Origin: Nocardioides sp.
GTDB lineage: Bacteria > Actinomycetota > Actinomycetes > Propionibacteriales > Nocardioidaceae
Reading direction: 5' to 3'
DNA: 64,000 nucleotides
NCBI GenBank assembly: GCA_037045645.1
Contig: JBAOIH010000001.1
Span: 496,001 to 560,000, forward strand
The notes under the pieces are model-generated. The model made no database searches, was not told the DNA's origin, and was given only the letters and a program-made list of their open reading frames with translations. Made by a program: the position numbers and the translations under genes. Shown piece after piece: positions 1 to 8,104 of the stretch (its first letter is position 1; each line of letters opens with the position of its first letter).

Positions 1-51
1 GCTCGCTGCTGTCTGGTGCGTCAGGAGACCATGACTCGCACCGGAGACTAT

Positions 52-79
52 TTGCGATTAAGACACAAGGGGATATATT
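52..79 (+). promoter_or_regulatory. Leaderless-type promoter of the ADP-ribosylglycohydrolase gene
   Basis: A -35-like TTGCGA (52-57) lies 16 bp before a -10 TATATT (74-79). Exactly six bases separate the -10 from the ATG at 86, so the predicted transcription start falls on the start codon and no Shine-Dalgarno sequence is present. The local sequence is AT-rich compared with the window. Confidence 0.6.
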
Positions 80-85
80 GTCGAT

Positions 86-1552
86 ATGACAAAAGATGTA
101 ATCAGGTTGACGGCGGCGCAGTCGGATCGCGCCATCGGGGTGCTGTTGGGCTCTGCGGTGGGTGATGCTCTGGGTGCCGGCTATGAGTTCGGAGCAGCCC
201 CGTACGACGGCGCACCGCGCATGATCGGTGGTGGGTTGGGCGACTTCGCGCCAGGGGAGTGGACCGATGACACGGCTCAGGCAGTCGCGATCGCGCGGGT
301 CGCCGCATCGGGTGCTGACCTGACCAGCGAAGCGGCCCATGATCTGATCGCAGCGGGCTTCCTGGAATGGTTTCGCGGTGGCCCTCCGGATGTCGGCAAC
401 CAGACTCGCCAGGTGCTGGGGGCAGTTGGCAGCGACAGCAGTGCGCGCCGGATGCGTACGCAGGCCCAACGAGTCCACGAGATCTCTGGTCGCTCCGCCG
501 GCAACGGTTCCTTGATGCGTACGGCGCCGGTTGCGCTGGCGTTCCTGCGCCGACCTGAGTCGGAGCTGGTCGAGGCCGCGATGGCCATTTCTGCACTCAC
601 CCACCACGACCCGTTGGCGCGCGAAGGTGCGGCGTTGTGGTGCCTGATGATCCGCCACGCGGTGCTGCACGGGGAGTTCCCCGATGCCGGGTCGGTGTTG
701 GCCCAGTTGCCCCACGCGGACTATTGGGCAGGCGTCCTGGCCGAGGCCGAGGCACAGCAGCCCGACGAATTCAGCCAGAACGGCTGGGTAGTCGGAGCGC
801 TTCGGGCCGCCTGGTCGGCCATCAGGCACACACCGACCCCCGAAGTGCAGCCGTGCCGTCACCTTCAGGACTCGTTGGCCACCGCCATCGGGATCGGACA
901 CGACACCGACACGGTCGCGGCGATCGCGGGTGGTCTCTTGGGTGCCCGATGGGGGCAGAGCGCGATTCCGCAGGAGTGGCTGGGACAACTGCACGGCTGG
1001 GGTGCTCAAACCCAAGGAGCCGCCCACCTCGTGCGATGGGCCATCGAGACCGTGCAAGGCGGCCCGCAGGCAACGTGGCCGAGCGTCGCGCGCGTGGACT
1101 ACCCGTCGGCGCCTGGCGTGGAGGCGTACGCGCCGCATCCGCTGGTGGACGGCGTGTGGATCGGCGGCGTACGCCCTCTCGATCGCCTGCCTGACCACAT
1201 CGACGCCGTGGTGAGTCTGTGCCGGGTGGGAGCGCAGCAGGTGCCCGTGGAGTCGTACGTCGTACGACTGCTCGACACCGACTGCGCCGATAATCCGAAC
1301 CTCGACTTCGCGGTTGATGACGCCGCCCGCACGGTGCTTCGGCTGCTTAAGCAGGGCAAGCGGGTCTTCCTGCACTGCGTGGCGGCCCACAGCCGTACGC
1401 CGACCGTCGCCGCGCGGGTCGCGATGCTGTCCGGTCATGAGTTTCGTGAGTCGCTCGACTCGGTGTGTGCGGCCCTTCCGGCAGCGAATCCGCAGGGGTT
1501 CCTGATCGAGGTGCTGGGGCGCTTGAGGCGCTCGGACGCCCGCGCAACTTGA
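86..1552 (+). CDS. ADP-ribosylglycohydrolase fused to a dual-specificity-type Cys phosphatase
   Basis: 488 aa, two domains. The N-terminal ~330 residues match the ADP-ribosylglycohydrolase (DraG/ARH) family, which removes ADP-ribose from modified targets with two bound metals: GSAVGDALG (22-30), WTDDT (59-63) and the C-terminal metal motif GHDTDT (near 271). The last ~140 residues form a compact phosphatase-like domain with HCVAAHSRTP at 430-439, which fits the Cys-x5-Arg P-loop of protein tyrosine/dual-specificity phosphatases (Cys431, Arg437). No signal peptide or membrane segment is seen, so it is probably cytoplasmic. The start is fixed by the leaderless promoter. No ADP-ribosyltransferase gene lies nearby, so the substrate is unknown. 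The hydrolase call is secure; activity of the phosphatase domain is inferred from the motif. Confidence 0.88.
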   Translation: MTKDVIRLTAAQSDRAIGVLLGSAVGDALGAGYEFGAAPYDGAPRMIGGGLGDFAPGEWTDDTAQAVAIARVAASGADLTSEAAHDLIAAGFLEWFRGGPPDVGNQTRQVLGAVGSDSSARRMRTQAQRVHEISGRSAGNGSLMRTAPVALAFLRRPESELVEAAMAISALTHHDPLAREGAALWCLMIRHAVLHGEFPDAGSVLAQLPHADYWAGVLAEAEAQQPDEFSQNGWVVGALRAAWSAIRHTPTPEVQPCRHLQDSLATAIGIGHDTDTVAAIAGGLLGARWGQSAIPQEWLGQLHGWGAQTQGAAHLVRWAIETVQGGPQATWPSVARVDYPSAPGVEAYAPHPLVDGVWIGGVRPLDRLPDHIDAVVSLCRVGAQQVPVESYVVRLLDTDCADNPNLDFAVDDAARTVLRLLKQGKRVFLHCVAAHSRTPTVAARVAMLSGHEFRESLDSVCAALPAANPQGFLIEVLGRLRRSDARAT

Positions 1553-1632
1553 GGCGCGAGCCGTAAGCCCGGCCGGGCGGCGGCAGGTGCCTAGGCTGCT
1601 GTCCAGTTGTGGTCGGCCTGGGAGGCGATGAG

Positions 1633-2028
1633 ATGACCCGCGAGACCTATCAGGACGCCGATCTTCTTGCGGCGCTGCGCGCGGCGGCGGTGGGTGTGGA
1701 AGGCCCGCTGTCCGTGCAGGCGTACGCCATCTGGCAACGACGAAGCGGCGGGCCGACTTCGGCGCGGATCATCCAGCGGCTCGGCTCGTGGAGCGCCGCG
1801 CTGCGTGCGGCCGGGTTGGCGGCGCGTACGGCCGATCGCACCTATCACGCGAAGTGGGATGAGGACGCCGTGCTGGCCGCCGTGCGGGTGTTCTTGGCTG
1901 CGGGTGGTCCGAGCAGTTATGCGGCGTACGCCGATTGGTCGCGCGACCAGCCCGATGCGCCGAGCGCGCAGACCGTACGCAATCTGTGCGGCGGGTGGGC
2001 CGAAGCCAAGCGGCGCGCGGGCGACTGA
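1633..2028 (+). CDS. Small homing-endonuclease-associated repeat protein
   Basis: 131 aa from the ATG at 1633, chosen because GGAGG (1620-1624) sits 8 nt upstream; a GTG 24 nt earlier is less likely. It contains two copies of a ~50-residue helical unit. Each has an aromatic-x-x-W segment (AYAIWQRR, AYADWSRD), then a Pro-Ser/Thr segment, then a Gly-x-Trp ending (LGSWSAALRAAG, CGGWAEAKRRAG). This resembles the repeat found beside HNH homing endonucleases and is thought to bind DNA. No nuclease motif is present, so this is at most a DNA-binding protein. The neighbours give no clue to its role. Confidence 0.65.
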   Translation: MTRETYQDADLLAALRAAAVGVEGPLSVQAYAIWQRRSGGPTSARIIQRLGSWSAALRAAGLAARTADRTYHAKWDEDAVLAAVRVFLAAGGPSSYAAYADWSRDQPDAPSAQTVRNLCGGWAEAKRRAGD

Positions 2029-2032
2029 GATT

Positions 2033-2113
2033 TTGCGCCCGATCGGCGCCTGACACGCGTGCACTTGCGCCCGGTCGGCGCCTGACACGCGTGCACTTGC
2101 GCCCGGTCAGCGC
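2033..2113. repeat. 32-bp tandem repeat, about 2.5 copies
   Basis: A 32-bp unit beginning TTGCGCCCGRTCGGCGCC and ending ACACGCGTGCAC occurs at 2033-2064 and 2065-2096, with a partial third copy from 2097. The third copy runs into the stop codon region of the DUF3054 gene. The unit contains the self-complementary words GGCGCC and ACGCGT. Confidence 0.85.
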
Positions 2114-2451
2114 GTGGTGAGGCGATATACCCCGCGCCAGCCCACCAGACAGGCGCCGACGAACAGCGTCGCCACCACGATGAACGCCGGGTTGGTGCCT
2201 TGGTGAGATACCGCTCGCAAGACCATGCCGCCGACGACCGTGGTCAGCCATAGCACCAACCCGGACCACACCGAGGTCACCGCCCAGCCGCGCAAGGTCA
2301 CGCCCAGCCAGCCCAGAGCCAGGCTGATCAGGAACGGCCACGCGGTGTGCGCGATGCCGCCCAAGCTTAGGCTCTCCTCGTGGCTGGCCCGGCCGATCGT
2401 CGCGAAGACGACGACCAGCGCCGCGTCGAGCGCGAACCAGCGTGCGCTCAC
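2107..2451 (-). CDS. DUF3054 family membrane protein
   Basis: 114 aa, very hydrophobic, with about four predicted membrane helices. The N-terminal block ALDAALVVVFATIGRASHE is the family's typical opening (Asp in the first helix, then GRxSHxE), and the WP near residue 38 is also conserved. The function of the family is unknown. Its ATG overlaps the stop of the flotillin gene by 4 nt (2448-2451), so it is probably translated from the nfeD-flotillin message. The 3' end lies in the 32-bp tandem repeat. Confidence 0.75.
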   Translation of the reverse strand: MSARWFALDAALVVVFATIGRASHEESLSLGGIAHTAWPFLISLALGWLGVTLRGWAVTSVWSGLVLWLTTVVGGMVLRAVSHQGTNPAFIVVATLFVGACLVGWRGVYRLTTR

Positions 2452-3968
2452 GCCTGGTCAGCGCCAGTGGCCGGTGGGGACACTGCCCTGTGCTCGCTGG
2501 TGCCGCTTCCGGCGTACTTCTGCACCAGTGCCTCCAGGTCCATGCCGGTGGTCGACTTGAGCAGTTCCATGGTCTGGACGAGGTTGTTGGTGACCTGCTT
2601 GGGCAACTCGCCCGCGCCGTCGGACGAGATCACGGTCAGCTTGTCGATCGAGCCCATCGGTTTGGCCAACTCGGCCGCGACCTTGGGCAGCACCTCGATC
2701 AGCATCTGCAGCACGGCGGCCTCGTTGTATTGCGCGAATGCCGCAGCCTTCTTGTCCATCGCCTCGGCCTCGGCCTGCCCGGCAGCCAGGATCGCGGCAC
2801 CTTGTGCCTCACCTTCGGCGCGCAGCGCCTCCGCTTCGGCGATACGGCGGGCCTTCTCGGCCTCACCGCGCTTGGCGCCCTCGATCGCCTCGGCCTCGGC
2901 CAGTGCCGAGCGACGCGACTTCTCACCCTCACCGGTCAGACGTGACTTCTCGGCCTCGGCTTCGGCAGCCGCGATCGAGGACGCCTTGCGGGCCTCGGCC
3001 TCCAGGATCTCGGACTGCCGGCGACCGGCGGCCTCGGTCTCGACGCGGTAGCGCTCGGCGTCGGCGGGCTTGCGGACCTCGGTGTCGAGCTGGCGCTCCT
3101 TGAGCGCGGCCTGGCGTACGGCCACCTTCTCCTGCTCGGTGAGGATCATCTGGTCACGGTCGGCCTGGGCCAACGGACCGGCGGCGGCAGCAGTCGCAGC
3201 AGCGGCGTCGGTCTCGGCCTTGATCTCCGACTCCTTCAGCGCCAGCGCGCGCTGGGTGATCGCGATCTCCTGCTCGGCTGCGATACGTGCCTGCTCGGCG
3301 GCCTGGCGGGCGTTGGCCTCCGCGATTGCCGCGAGCTGACCGAGCTTGGCGGCCTCGGGGCGACCGAGGTCGGCCAGATAGGAGCCGTCGTCGGTGATGT
3401 CTTGGATCTGGAAGGTGTCGAGTACGAGTCCCTGGCCGGTCAGCGAGGTCTCCGACTCGTCGGCGACGCGCTGGGCGAAGGCAGCGCGGTCACGGATGAT
3501 CTGCTCGACCGACAGCGAACCCACGATCGACCGCAACGCTCCCGCGAGGACCTCCTGGGTGAACGTCTCGACCTCACCCTGCTGCGAGGCGAAACGCTGG
3601 GCAGCGGCCCGGATCGAGTCCTCGTTGCCGCCGACCTTGACGATCGCGACGCCGTCGAGGTTGAGCTTGATGCCCTGACCGGAGACGGCGCCGCGGATCT
3701 GCACCGGGATGCGTCGCGACGACAGGTCGATCGCGGCCAGCCGCTGCACGAAGGGCACCACGAATACACCCGAGCCCATCACGACCTTCTGGCCCGAGAG
3801 GTCCGTCGAGATCTCGCCGGTCTCCGGGTTGCGGACCTCCTTGCCCTTGCGGCCGGTGACGATGAACGCCTCGTGGGGGCCGGCCACCTTATAGCGCGTG
3901 GTGACCAGCAGGCCGATCAGGATCAGCAGGACGACTAGGCCGATCACGGCGATGACGACGGGGGACAT
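2448..3968 (-). CDS. Flotillin-like SPFH domain protein
   Basis: 506 aa. An N-terminal membrane segment (residues ~3-25) is followed by an SPFH/band-7 domain (~30-200) and a long Ala/Glu-rich coiled coil (~200-400) with EAE and AEAEA heptads typical of flotillins; the C-terminus is short and mixed. Family members scaffold membrane microdomains and oligomerise on the inner leaflet. It lies 21 bp downstream of the NfeD-like gene, the usual bacterial partner of flotillins, and is coupled to the DUF3054 gene. Length is normal for the family. Function is assigned by family and context. Confidence 0.9.
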   Translation of the reverse strand: MSPVVIAVIGLVVLLILIGLLVTTRYKVAGPHEAFIVTGRKGKEVRNPETGEISTDLSGQKVVMGSGVFVVPFVQRLAAIDLSSRRIPVQIRGAVSGQGIKLNLDGVAIVKVGGNEDSIRAAAQRFASQQGEVETFTQEVLAGALRSIVGSLSVEQIIRDRAAFAQRVADESETSLTGQGLVLDTFQIQDITDDGSYLADLGRPEAAKLGQLAAIAEANARQAAEQARIAAEQEIAITQRALALKESEIKAETDAAAATAAAAGPLAQADRDQMILTEQEKVAVRQAALKERQLDTEVRKPADAERYRVETEAAGRRQSEILEAEARKASSIAAAEAEAEKSRLTGEGEKSRRSALAEAEAIEGAKRGEAEKARRIAEAEALRAEGEAQGAAILAAGQAEAEAMDKKAAAFAQYNEAAVLQMLIEVLPKVAAELAKPMGSIDKLTVISSDGAGELPKQVTNNLVQTMELLKSTTGMDLEALVQKYAGSGTSEHRAVSPPATGADQA

Positions 3969-3989
3969 GAGTGCTCCTTGGTGAGGCGA

Positions 3990-4487
3990 TCAGGGGAGGA
4001 AGAGTGGCTCGACCTGGACGGAGGTGGGCGACAGGATCGAGACGATGGTGACGGTGGTGCCGGCCGGAACGGGAGCGGACGACTTGGCGTTGAGTCGGGT
4101 CACCTGACCAGCGACGCTGAGTGACACCGTGCCGAAACCGCCTTCGGGGATCTCGCTGATCACGGTGCCATTGCGTTCGAGCAGGTCATTCGTACGCACC
4201 GTGGCGTGGTCATTGCCGTGTCGCAGTTGGGCCGACACCCAGCCCGCGCCCGCGCCGAGCAGGACGCCCAGGACGAGACCGATGATGACGGACAACCCCA
4301 TGGAGTCGGTGATGTCGTACGCGATCGCGCCTGCGAAGCCGAAGGCTCCGATGAAGGCCGACACGGCTTCGGTCGAGAAGAGCCCCCCGCTGACGGCGTC
4401 GAGAGCGCCGTCCAGATGATCGCCGATGATGAGCGCGATGAGCAGCAACGCGACGCCGACGCCGCCGATGATCAAGAACGCGGTCAC
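3990..4487 (-). CDS. NfeD-like membrane protein
   Basis: 165 aa. Three hydrophobic segments fill the first ~95 residues. The C-terminal ~60 residues form the small OB-fold expected of NfeD proteins, starting near LLERNGTVISEIP and ending VQVEPLFLP. NfeD proteins are partners of SPFH proteins, and this one is first in the minus-strand unit that continues with the flotillin gene 21 bp away. It lacks the ClpP-like protease domain of long NfeD proteins, so it is the short form. Confidence 0.82.
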   Translation of the reverse strand: MTAFLIIGGVGVALLLIALIIGDHLDGALDAVSGGLFSTEAVSAFIGAFGFAGAIAYDITDSMGLSVIIGLVLGVLLGAGAGWVSAQLRHGNDHATVRTNDLLERNGTVISEIPEGGFGTVSLSVAGQVTRLNAKSSAPVPAGTTVTIVSILSPTSVQVEPLFLP

Positions 4488-4548
4488 GCGGCTCCCTCCG
4501 ACTCCTGGGCCGATACTAGGCAGGTCCGTCCACCCCTGGGAGGGTCGG

Positions 4549-5043
4549 TCACTCGGGTTCGTCCCCCTCCGGCAAGGCGCGCAAACCGAACTTTCGTCTC
4601 GCCCACATCGTGGCGGTCGCGGTGAGGAGTACGCCGAGTGTGGCCGAGACCACCCACCAGGTCGACTCGCGACCCCAGAAGGCCTCGATCACCGCCCACC
4701 CGACCGTCGTATAGATGGTCGCCCAGGCCATCGAGCCGACCACGAGCGCGGGGACATAGCGGCGCCCGGGCATCTGCAATCCACCGGCTGCGACATTCAC
4801 CGCCGTCTGCACTCCCACGGTCAGGAAGGACGCCGCCACGAGCGGGGCGCCGAAGCGTGCGACGACGCGTTCGGCACGGCGTACGGAGGGACGATCCAGC
4901 AACCCGCGCCAGCGCGAATCGACCGTGCGGGCGCCGCGCCCCATCCAATACAGCGCGGTGCCGCGCGCCAGGGAGCCACCCAAGAAGAAGACCCAGGTTG
5001 CCGCGATCGGCCAGTCGGCGAAGGGCGCGGCGACCAGAGGCAT
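4549..5043 (-). CDS. VTT/DedA-like membrane protein
   Basis: 164 aa, hydrophobic, with four or five predicted membrane segments. The middle RFGAPLVAASFLTVGVQTAVN and the later GRRYVPALVVGSMAWATIY are laid out like the VTT (DedA/SNARE-associated) domain, whose members are linked to lipid flipping and envelope homeostasis. It is shorter than a typical DedA protein (~200 aa) and lacks the usual proline-rich N-terminal loop. It ends with a basic, then acidic, cytoplasmic tail. It is a single gene between the flotillin unit and glgA. Confidence 0.65.
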   Translation of the reverse strand: MPLVAAPFADWPIAATWVFFLGGSLARGTALYWMGRGARTVDSRWRGLLDRPSVRRAERVVARFGAPLVAASFLTVGVQTAVNVAAGGLQMPGRRYVPALVVGSMAWATIYTTVGWAVIEAFWGRESTWWVVSATLGVLLTATATMWARRKFGLRALPEGDEPE

Positions 5044-5069
5044 GGGCCCCAGTCTGCCCCGACCTTCAA

Positions 5070-6269
5070 TCAGACCAGCGAGCGGTAGATCTGCGTCGTC
5101 TTGTCGGCGATCGCACCCCAGGAGAAGTGATCCATCGCACGCTGGCGGCCGGCCCGACCCATCTGGGCCGCACGCTCCGGATCAGCCAGCACCTGATTCA
5201 TCGCGGCGGCGAAGTCCGCGACATACCGCTCGGGATCGAGCGGCGTGCCGGTGCCGTCTGACACCTGCTCGATCGGCACGAGCAGGCCGGTCTCACCGGA
5301 GACCACGACCTCGGGGATGCCGCCGGTCGCGGTCGCCACCACCGCGGTCTCGCACGCCATCGCCTCCAGGTTGACGATCCCCAGGGGCTCGTAGACGGAC
5401 GGGCAGGCGAAGACGGTCGCGGCGGTGAGCAGCGCGGTCACGTCCGTGCGCGGCAGCATCTCGCGGATCCACACCACGCCGTCGCGAGTGGCGGCCAACC
5501 CGGCTGCGAGGTCGGAGACCTCCTTCTCGATCTCGGGGGTGTCAGGTGCTCCCGCGCACAGCACGATCTGCACCTCGGGAGCCAGTTCGGCACATGAGCG
5601 CAGGAACCACGGCAGTCCCTTCTGGCGGGTCACCCGGCCCACGAAGATCACCGACGGGCGATCCGGGTCGACGCCGAGTTCGCGTACGCGCTCGTGGTTG
5701 TGATGCGGCGACCACGAATCGGTGTCGATGCCGTTGTGTACGACGTGCACCCTCGCGGGGTCGACGGCCGGATAGGAGCGCAGGACATCGTCGCGCATGG
5801 CCGCAGAGACCGCGATGATCGCGCTCGCGGCCTCGTACGCCGTCTTCTCCACCCACGACGAGATGCGGTAGCCGCCGCCCAGTTGCTCGGCCTTCCACGG
5901 CCGCAGCGGCTCCAACGAGTGTGCCGAGATCACGTGCGGCACGTCGTAGAGGAGGGCGGCGAGGTGGCCGGCCATGTTGGCGTACCAGGTATGCGAGTGC
6001 ACCAGGTCTGTGCCCGCGCAGCCGTCGGCCATCGCCAGGTCGACGCCGAGGGTCTTGAGAGCACCATTGGCGTCGGCGAGTTCGGCGAGTTCGGCGTACG
6101 ACGAGGTGCCCGTCTCGTCCCGGGGAGCCCCGAACGCCCGCACGCGCGCATCGACCGCGCCGGCTGCGCGTCCGGAGTCACGAAGTGCCTTGACCAATTC
6201 GGTCACGTGGACACCGGCGCCACCGTAGATCTCGGGCGGATATTCCTTGGTCAGCACGTCGACTCGCAT
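5070..6269 (-). CDS. glgA: Glycogen/maltose-1-phosphate synthase, GT4 family
   Basis: 399 aa from the ATG at 6269. It is a GT-B glycosyltransferase: the N-terminal KEYPPEIYGGAGVH (8-21) binds the nucleotide-sugar donor, HSHTWYANMAGH lies near 95, and the C-terminal E-x7-E pair is Glu294/Glu302 in EPLGIVNLEAM. Divergent pairing with glgC is the layout of Mycobacterium tuberculosis Rv1212c/Rv1213, where the GT4 enzyme (GlgM) makes maltose-1-phosphate from ADP-glucose and glucose-1-phosphate. That activity is more likely than classical GT5 glycogen synthase, but this is inference. The start is supported by a leaderless -10. A much longer upstream reading frame is open only because it is antisense to glgC. 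Confidence 0.92.
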   Translation of the reverse strand: MRVDVLTKEYPPEIYGGAGVHVTELVKALRDSGRAAGAVDARVRAFGAPRDETGTSSYAELAELADANGALKTLGVDLAMADGCAGTDLVHSHTWYANMAGHLAALLYDVPHVISAHSLEPLRPWKAEQLGGGYRISSWVEKTAYEAASAIIAVSAAMRDDVLRSYPAVDPARVHVVHNGIDTDSWSPHHNHERVRELGVDPDRPSVIFVGRVTRQKGLPWFLRSCAELAPEVQIVLCAGAPDTPEIEKEVSDLAAGLAATRDGVVWIREMLPRTDVTALLTAATVFACPSVYEPLGIVNLEAMACETAVVATATGGIPEVVVSGETGLLVPIEQVSDGTGTPLDPERYVADFAAAMNQVLADPERAAQMGRAGRQRAMDHFSWGAIADKTTQIYRSLV

Positions 6270-6275
6270 ACCTGG

Positions 6276-6281
6276 AAGATA
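6276..6281 (-). promoter_or_regulatory. Leaderless -10 of glgA
   Basis: On the minus strand TATCTT is followed by six bases and then the glgA ATG. There is no Shine-Dalgarno sequence between them, so the transcript probably begins at the start codon. It lies in the 72-bp divergent gap shared with glgC. Confidence 0.55.
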
Positions 6282-6341
6282 GTGCGCCCAGCACCGGCGG
6301 TCACGCTTGCGGCACGGCTGGCAAAGGGGAAGGCTGGAGCC

Positions 6342-7586
6342 ATGAGTCCGTCGCGCAAGAAAGTGCTCGTCATCGTTCTGGCAGGCGGCGAGGGCAAGCG
6401 GCTGATGCCGCTCACCGCCGACCGCGCCAAGCCCGCGGTGCCGTTCGCGGGCATCTACCGGCTGATCGACTACGCGCTGTCCAACGTGGTCAACTCCGGC
6501 TATCTCAAGATCATCGTCCTCACCCAATACAAGTCGCACAGCCTCGACCGACACGTCACGCAGACCTGGCGGATGTCGACGATGCTGGGCAACTACGTCG
6601 CACCCGTGCCGGCCCAGCAGCGGGTCAACAAGTCCTGGTATCTCGGCAGTGCCGACGCGATCTTCCAGTCCCTCAACGCGATCAGGGACGAGAAGCCCGA
6701 AATCGTGGTGGTCGTAGGGGCCGATCACGTGTATCGGATGGACTTCTCCCAGATGGTGGCGGCGCACGTGGAGTCCGGTGCTGCGGCGACGGTCGCCGCG
6801 ATCCGCCAGCCGATCAAGGACGCCAATCAGTTCGGCGTGATCGACGTGGTGCCGGAGGACCCGTGGCAGATCCGTGAGTTCCTGGAGAAGCCGCACGACC
6901 CGGTCGGGCTGCCCGACGCCCCGCACGAGGTGCTGGCCTCGATGGGCAACTACGTCTTCGACGCGGACGCGCTGGTCGAAGCCGTCACCCAGGACGCCAC
7001 TCTCGCCGGCTCCAAGCACGACATGGGAGGCGACATCATCCCGGCCTTCGTGGAGAAGGGCGAGGCAGGCGTCTACGACTTCCGCGACAACGACGTACCC
7101 GGCTCGGATGACCGCGATCGCAACTACTGGCGTGACGTCGGGACGTTGCAGTCCTACTGGGAGGCGCACATGGACGTCACCGCGCCACTTCCCGTGTTCA
7201 ACCTCTACAACTTCCAGTGGCCGATCTTCACGTCGTACGGTCCGCAGCCGCCCGCCAAACTCACCAGGGGAGCGCAGGGGCAGTTGTCGGTGGCCGAGAA
7301 CGCCGTGCTCTCGCCCGGTGTCGTGGTCAGTGGTGGTCAGGTCCACGGGTCGGTGCTGTCACCCTCGTGCCGCGTACGGACGAATGCCCAGGTCACCGAC
7401 TCGGTGCTGCTGCACGACGTACGGGTGGAGCGCAACGCCAGCGTCCACAACTGCATCATCGACAAGGGCGTCCTCATCCCCGAGGGAGTCGCGGTGGGCG
7501 TCGACAAGGAGCACGACCGGGCGCGTGGCTTCGCGGTCGAGGGTGACCTGACGATCATCGGCAAGGGTCAGATCGTGACGCCGTGA
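6342..7586 (+). CDS. glgC: Glucose-1-phosphate adenylyltransferase
   Basis: 414 aa, the usual GlgC length. It makes ADP-glucose from ATP and glucose-1-phosphate for glycogen and maltosyl glucan synthesis. The nucleotidyltransferase signature AGGEGKRLMPLT with the following Arg-x-Lys-Pro lies at ~13-31, and GADHVYRMD (metal/substrate site) near 127. The C-terminal ~120 residues form the left-handed beta-helix regulatory domain. The ATG at 6342 has a GGAG four bases upstream. It is divergent from glgA, 72 bp apart, so the donor-making and donor-using enzymes share one control region. Its stop overlaps the next gene's GTG. Confidence 0.96.
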   Translation: MSPSRKKVLVIVLAGGEGKRLMPLTADRAKPAVPFAGIYRLIDYALSNVVNSGYLKIIVLTQYKSHSLDRHVTQTWRMSTMLGNYVAPVPAQQRVNKSWYLGSADAIFQSLNAIRDEKPEIVVVVGADHVYRMDFSQMVAAHVESGAAATVAAIRQPIKDANQFGVIDVVPEDPWQIREFLEKPHDPVGLPDAPHEVLASMGNYVFDADALVEAVTQDATLAGSKHDMGGDIIPAFVEKGEAGVYDFRDNDVPGSDDRDRNYWRDVGTLQSYWEAHMDVTAPLPVFNLYNFQWPIFTSYGPQPPAKLTRGAQGQLSVAENAVLSPGVVVSGGQVHGSVLSPSCRVRTNAQVTDSVLLHDVRVERNASVHNCIIDKGVLIPEGVAVGVDKEHDRARGFAVEGDLTIIGKGQIVTP

Positions 7587-8104
7587 GCGATCTGCGATCT
7601 GCTCGATCCTCTCGGCGGGCGGTGGTGCTGATGCTCATACTGGCGCTGGGCCTGCTGGCGGGATGCCGGGAAGGTGACTCGGCGAGTGACCCCGCCGCGC
7701 AGACCACGACCGCAACCCCGACGAGCCCGACTGACTCCGCATCCGGGAGTCGCTTCGCGACGGTCGTACACGAGACGGCCGCCGGCGGCGAGGTCGGGCC
7801 GGTCGTACGTCTGGACTCCGCGCGAGCCGTCGACGAGTTCGTCGCCCAGTTCACCCGGGCAGGGCTGGGGGAGAAGATCAGGGCCGAGTTGGAGGTCCGC
7901 GACCTGCGACCTGGTGACGTGATGGTGGGGCGGGTCGTGGCGATCGGGTGCGACGTCCCGCAGGTGCTGATACGTGACGCGGGCGAGTTGCTCGTGGCGC
8001 AGCCGGTTCCCAAGTCCACCCACGAGTGCTTCGCGCCGATGACCTCGGTCGCGTTGGCGCCGGTCTCGCAGGACGAGGTTCCTCAGCCGACCGGTGGCGA
8101 ATAG
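7583..8104 (+). CDS. Small lipoprotein of unknown function
   Basis: 173 aa, GTG start overlapping the glgC stop by 4 nt, so probably co-translated. A basic N-terminus and hydrophobic stretch lead to the lipobox LLAGC (Cys28), then a Thr/Ser/Pro-rich linker (~35-55) and a ~115-residue globular part with two Cys residues (CDVPQ, HECFA) that could form a disulfide outside the cell. I recognise no family. Its 3' end overlaps the convergent phosphodiester glycosidase gene by 22 bp. Confidence 0.8.
   Translation: MSDLRSARSSRRAVVLMLILALGLLAGCREGDSASDPAAQTTTATPTSPTDSASGSRFATVVHETAAGGEVGPVVRLDSARAVDEFVAQFTRAGLGEKIRAELEVRDLRPGDVMVGRVVAIGCDVPQVLIRDAGELLVAQPVPKSTHECFAPMTSVALAPVSQDEVPQPTGGE

Noticed and set aside
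6270..7346. Long N-terminal extension of glgA
   Set aside because: The extension is antisense to glgC, and the leaderless -10 fixes the start at 6269.
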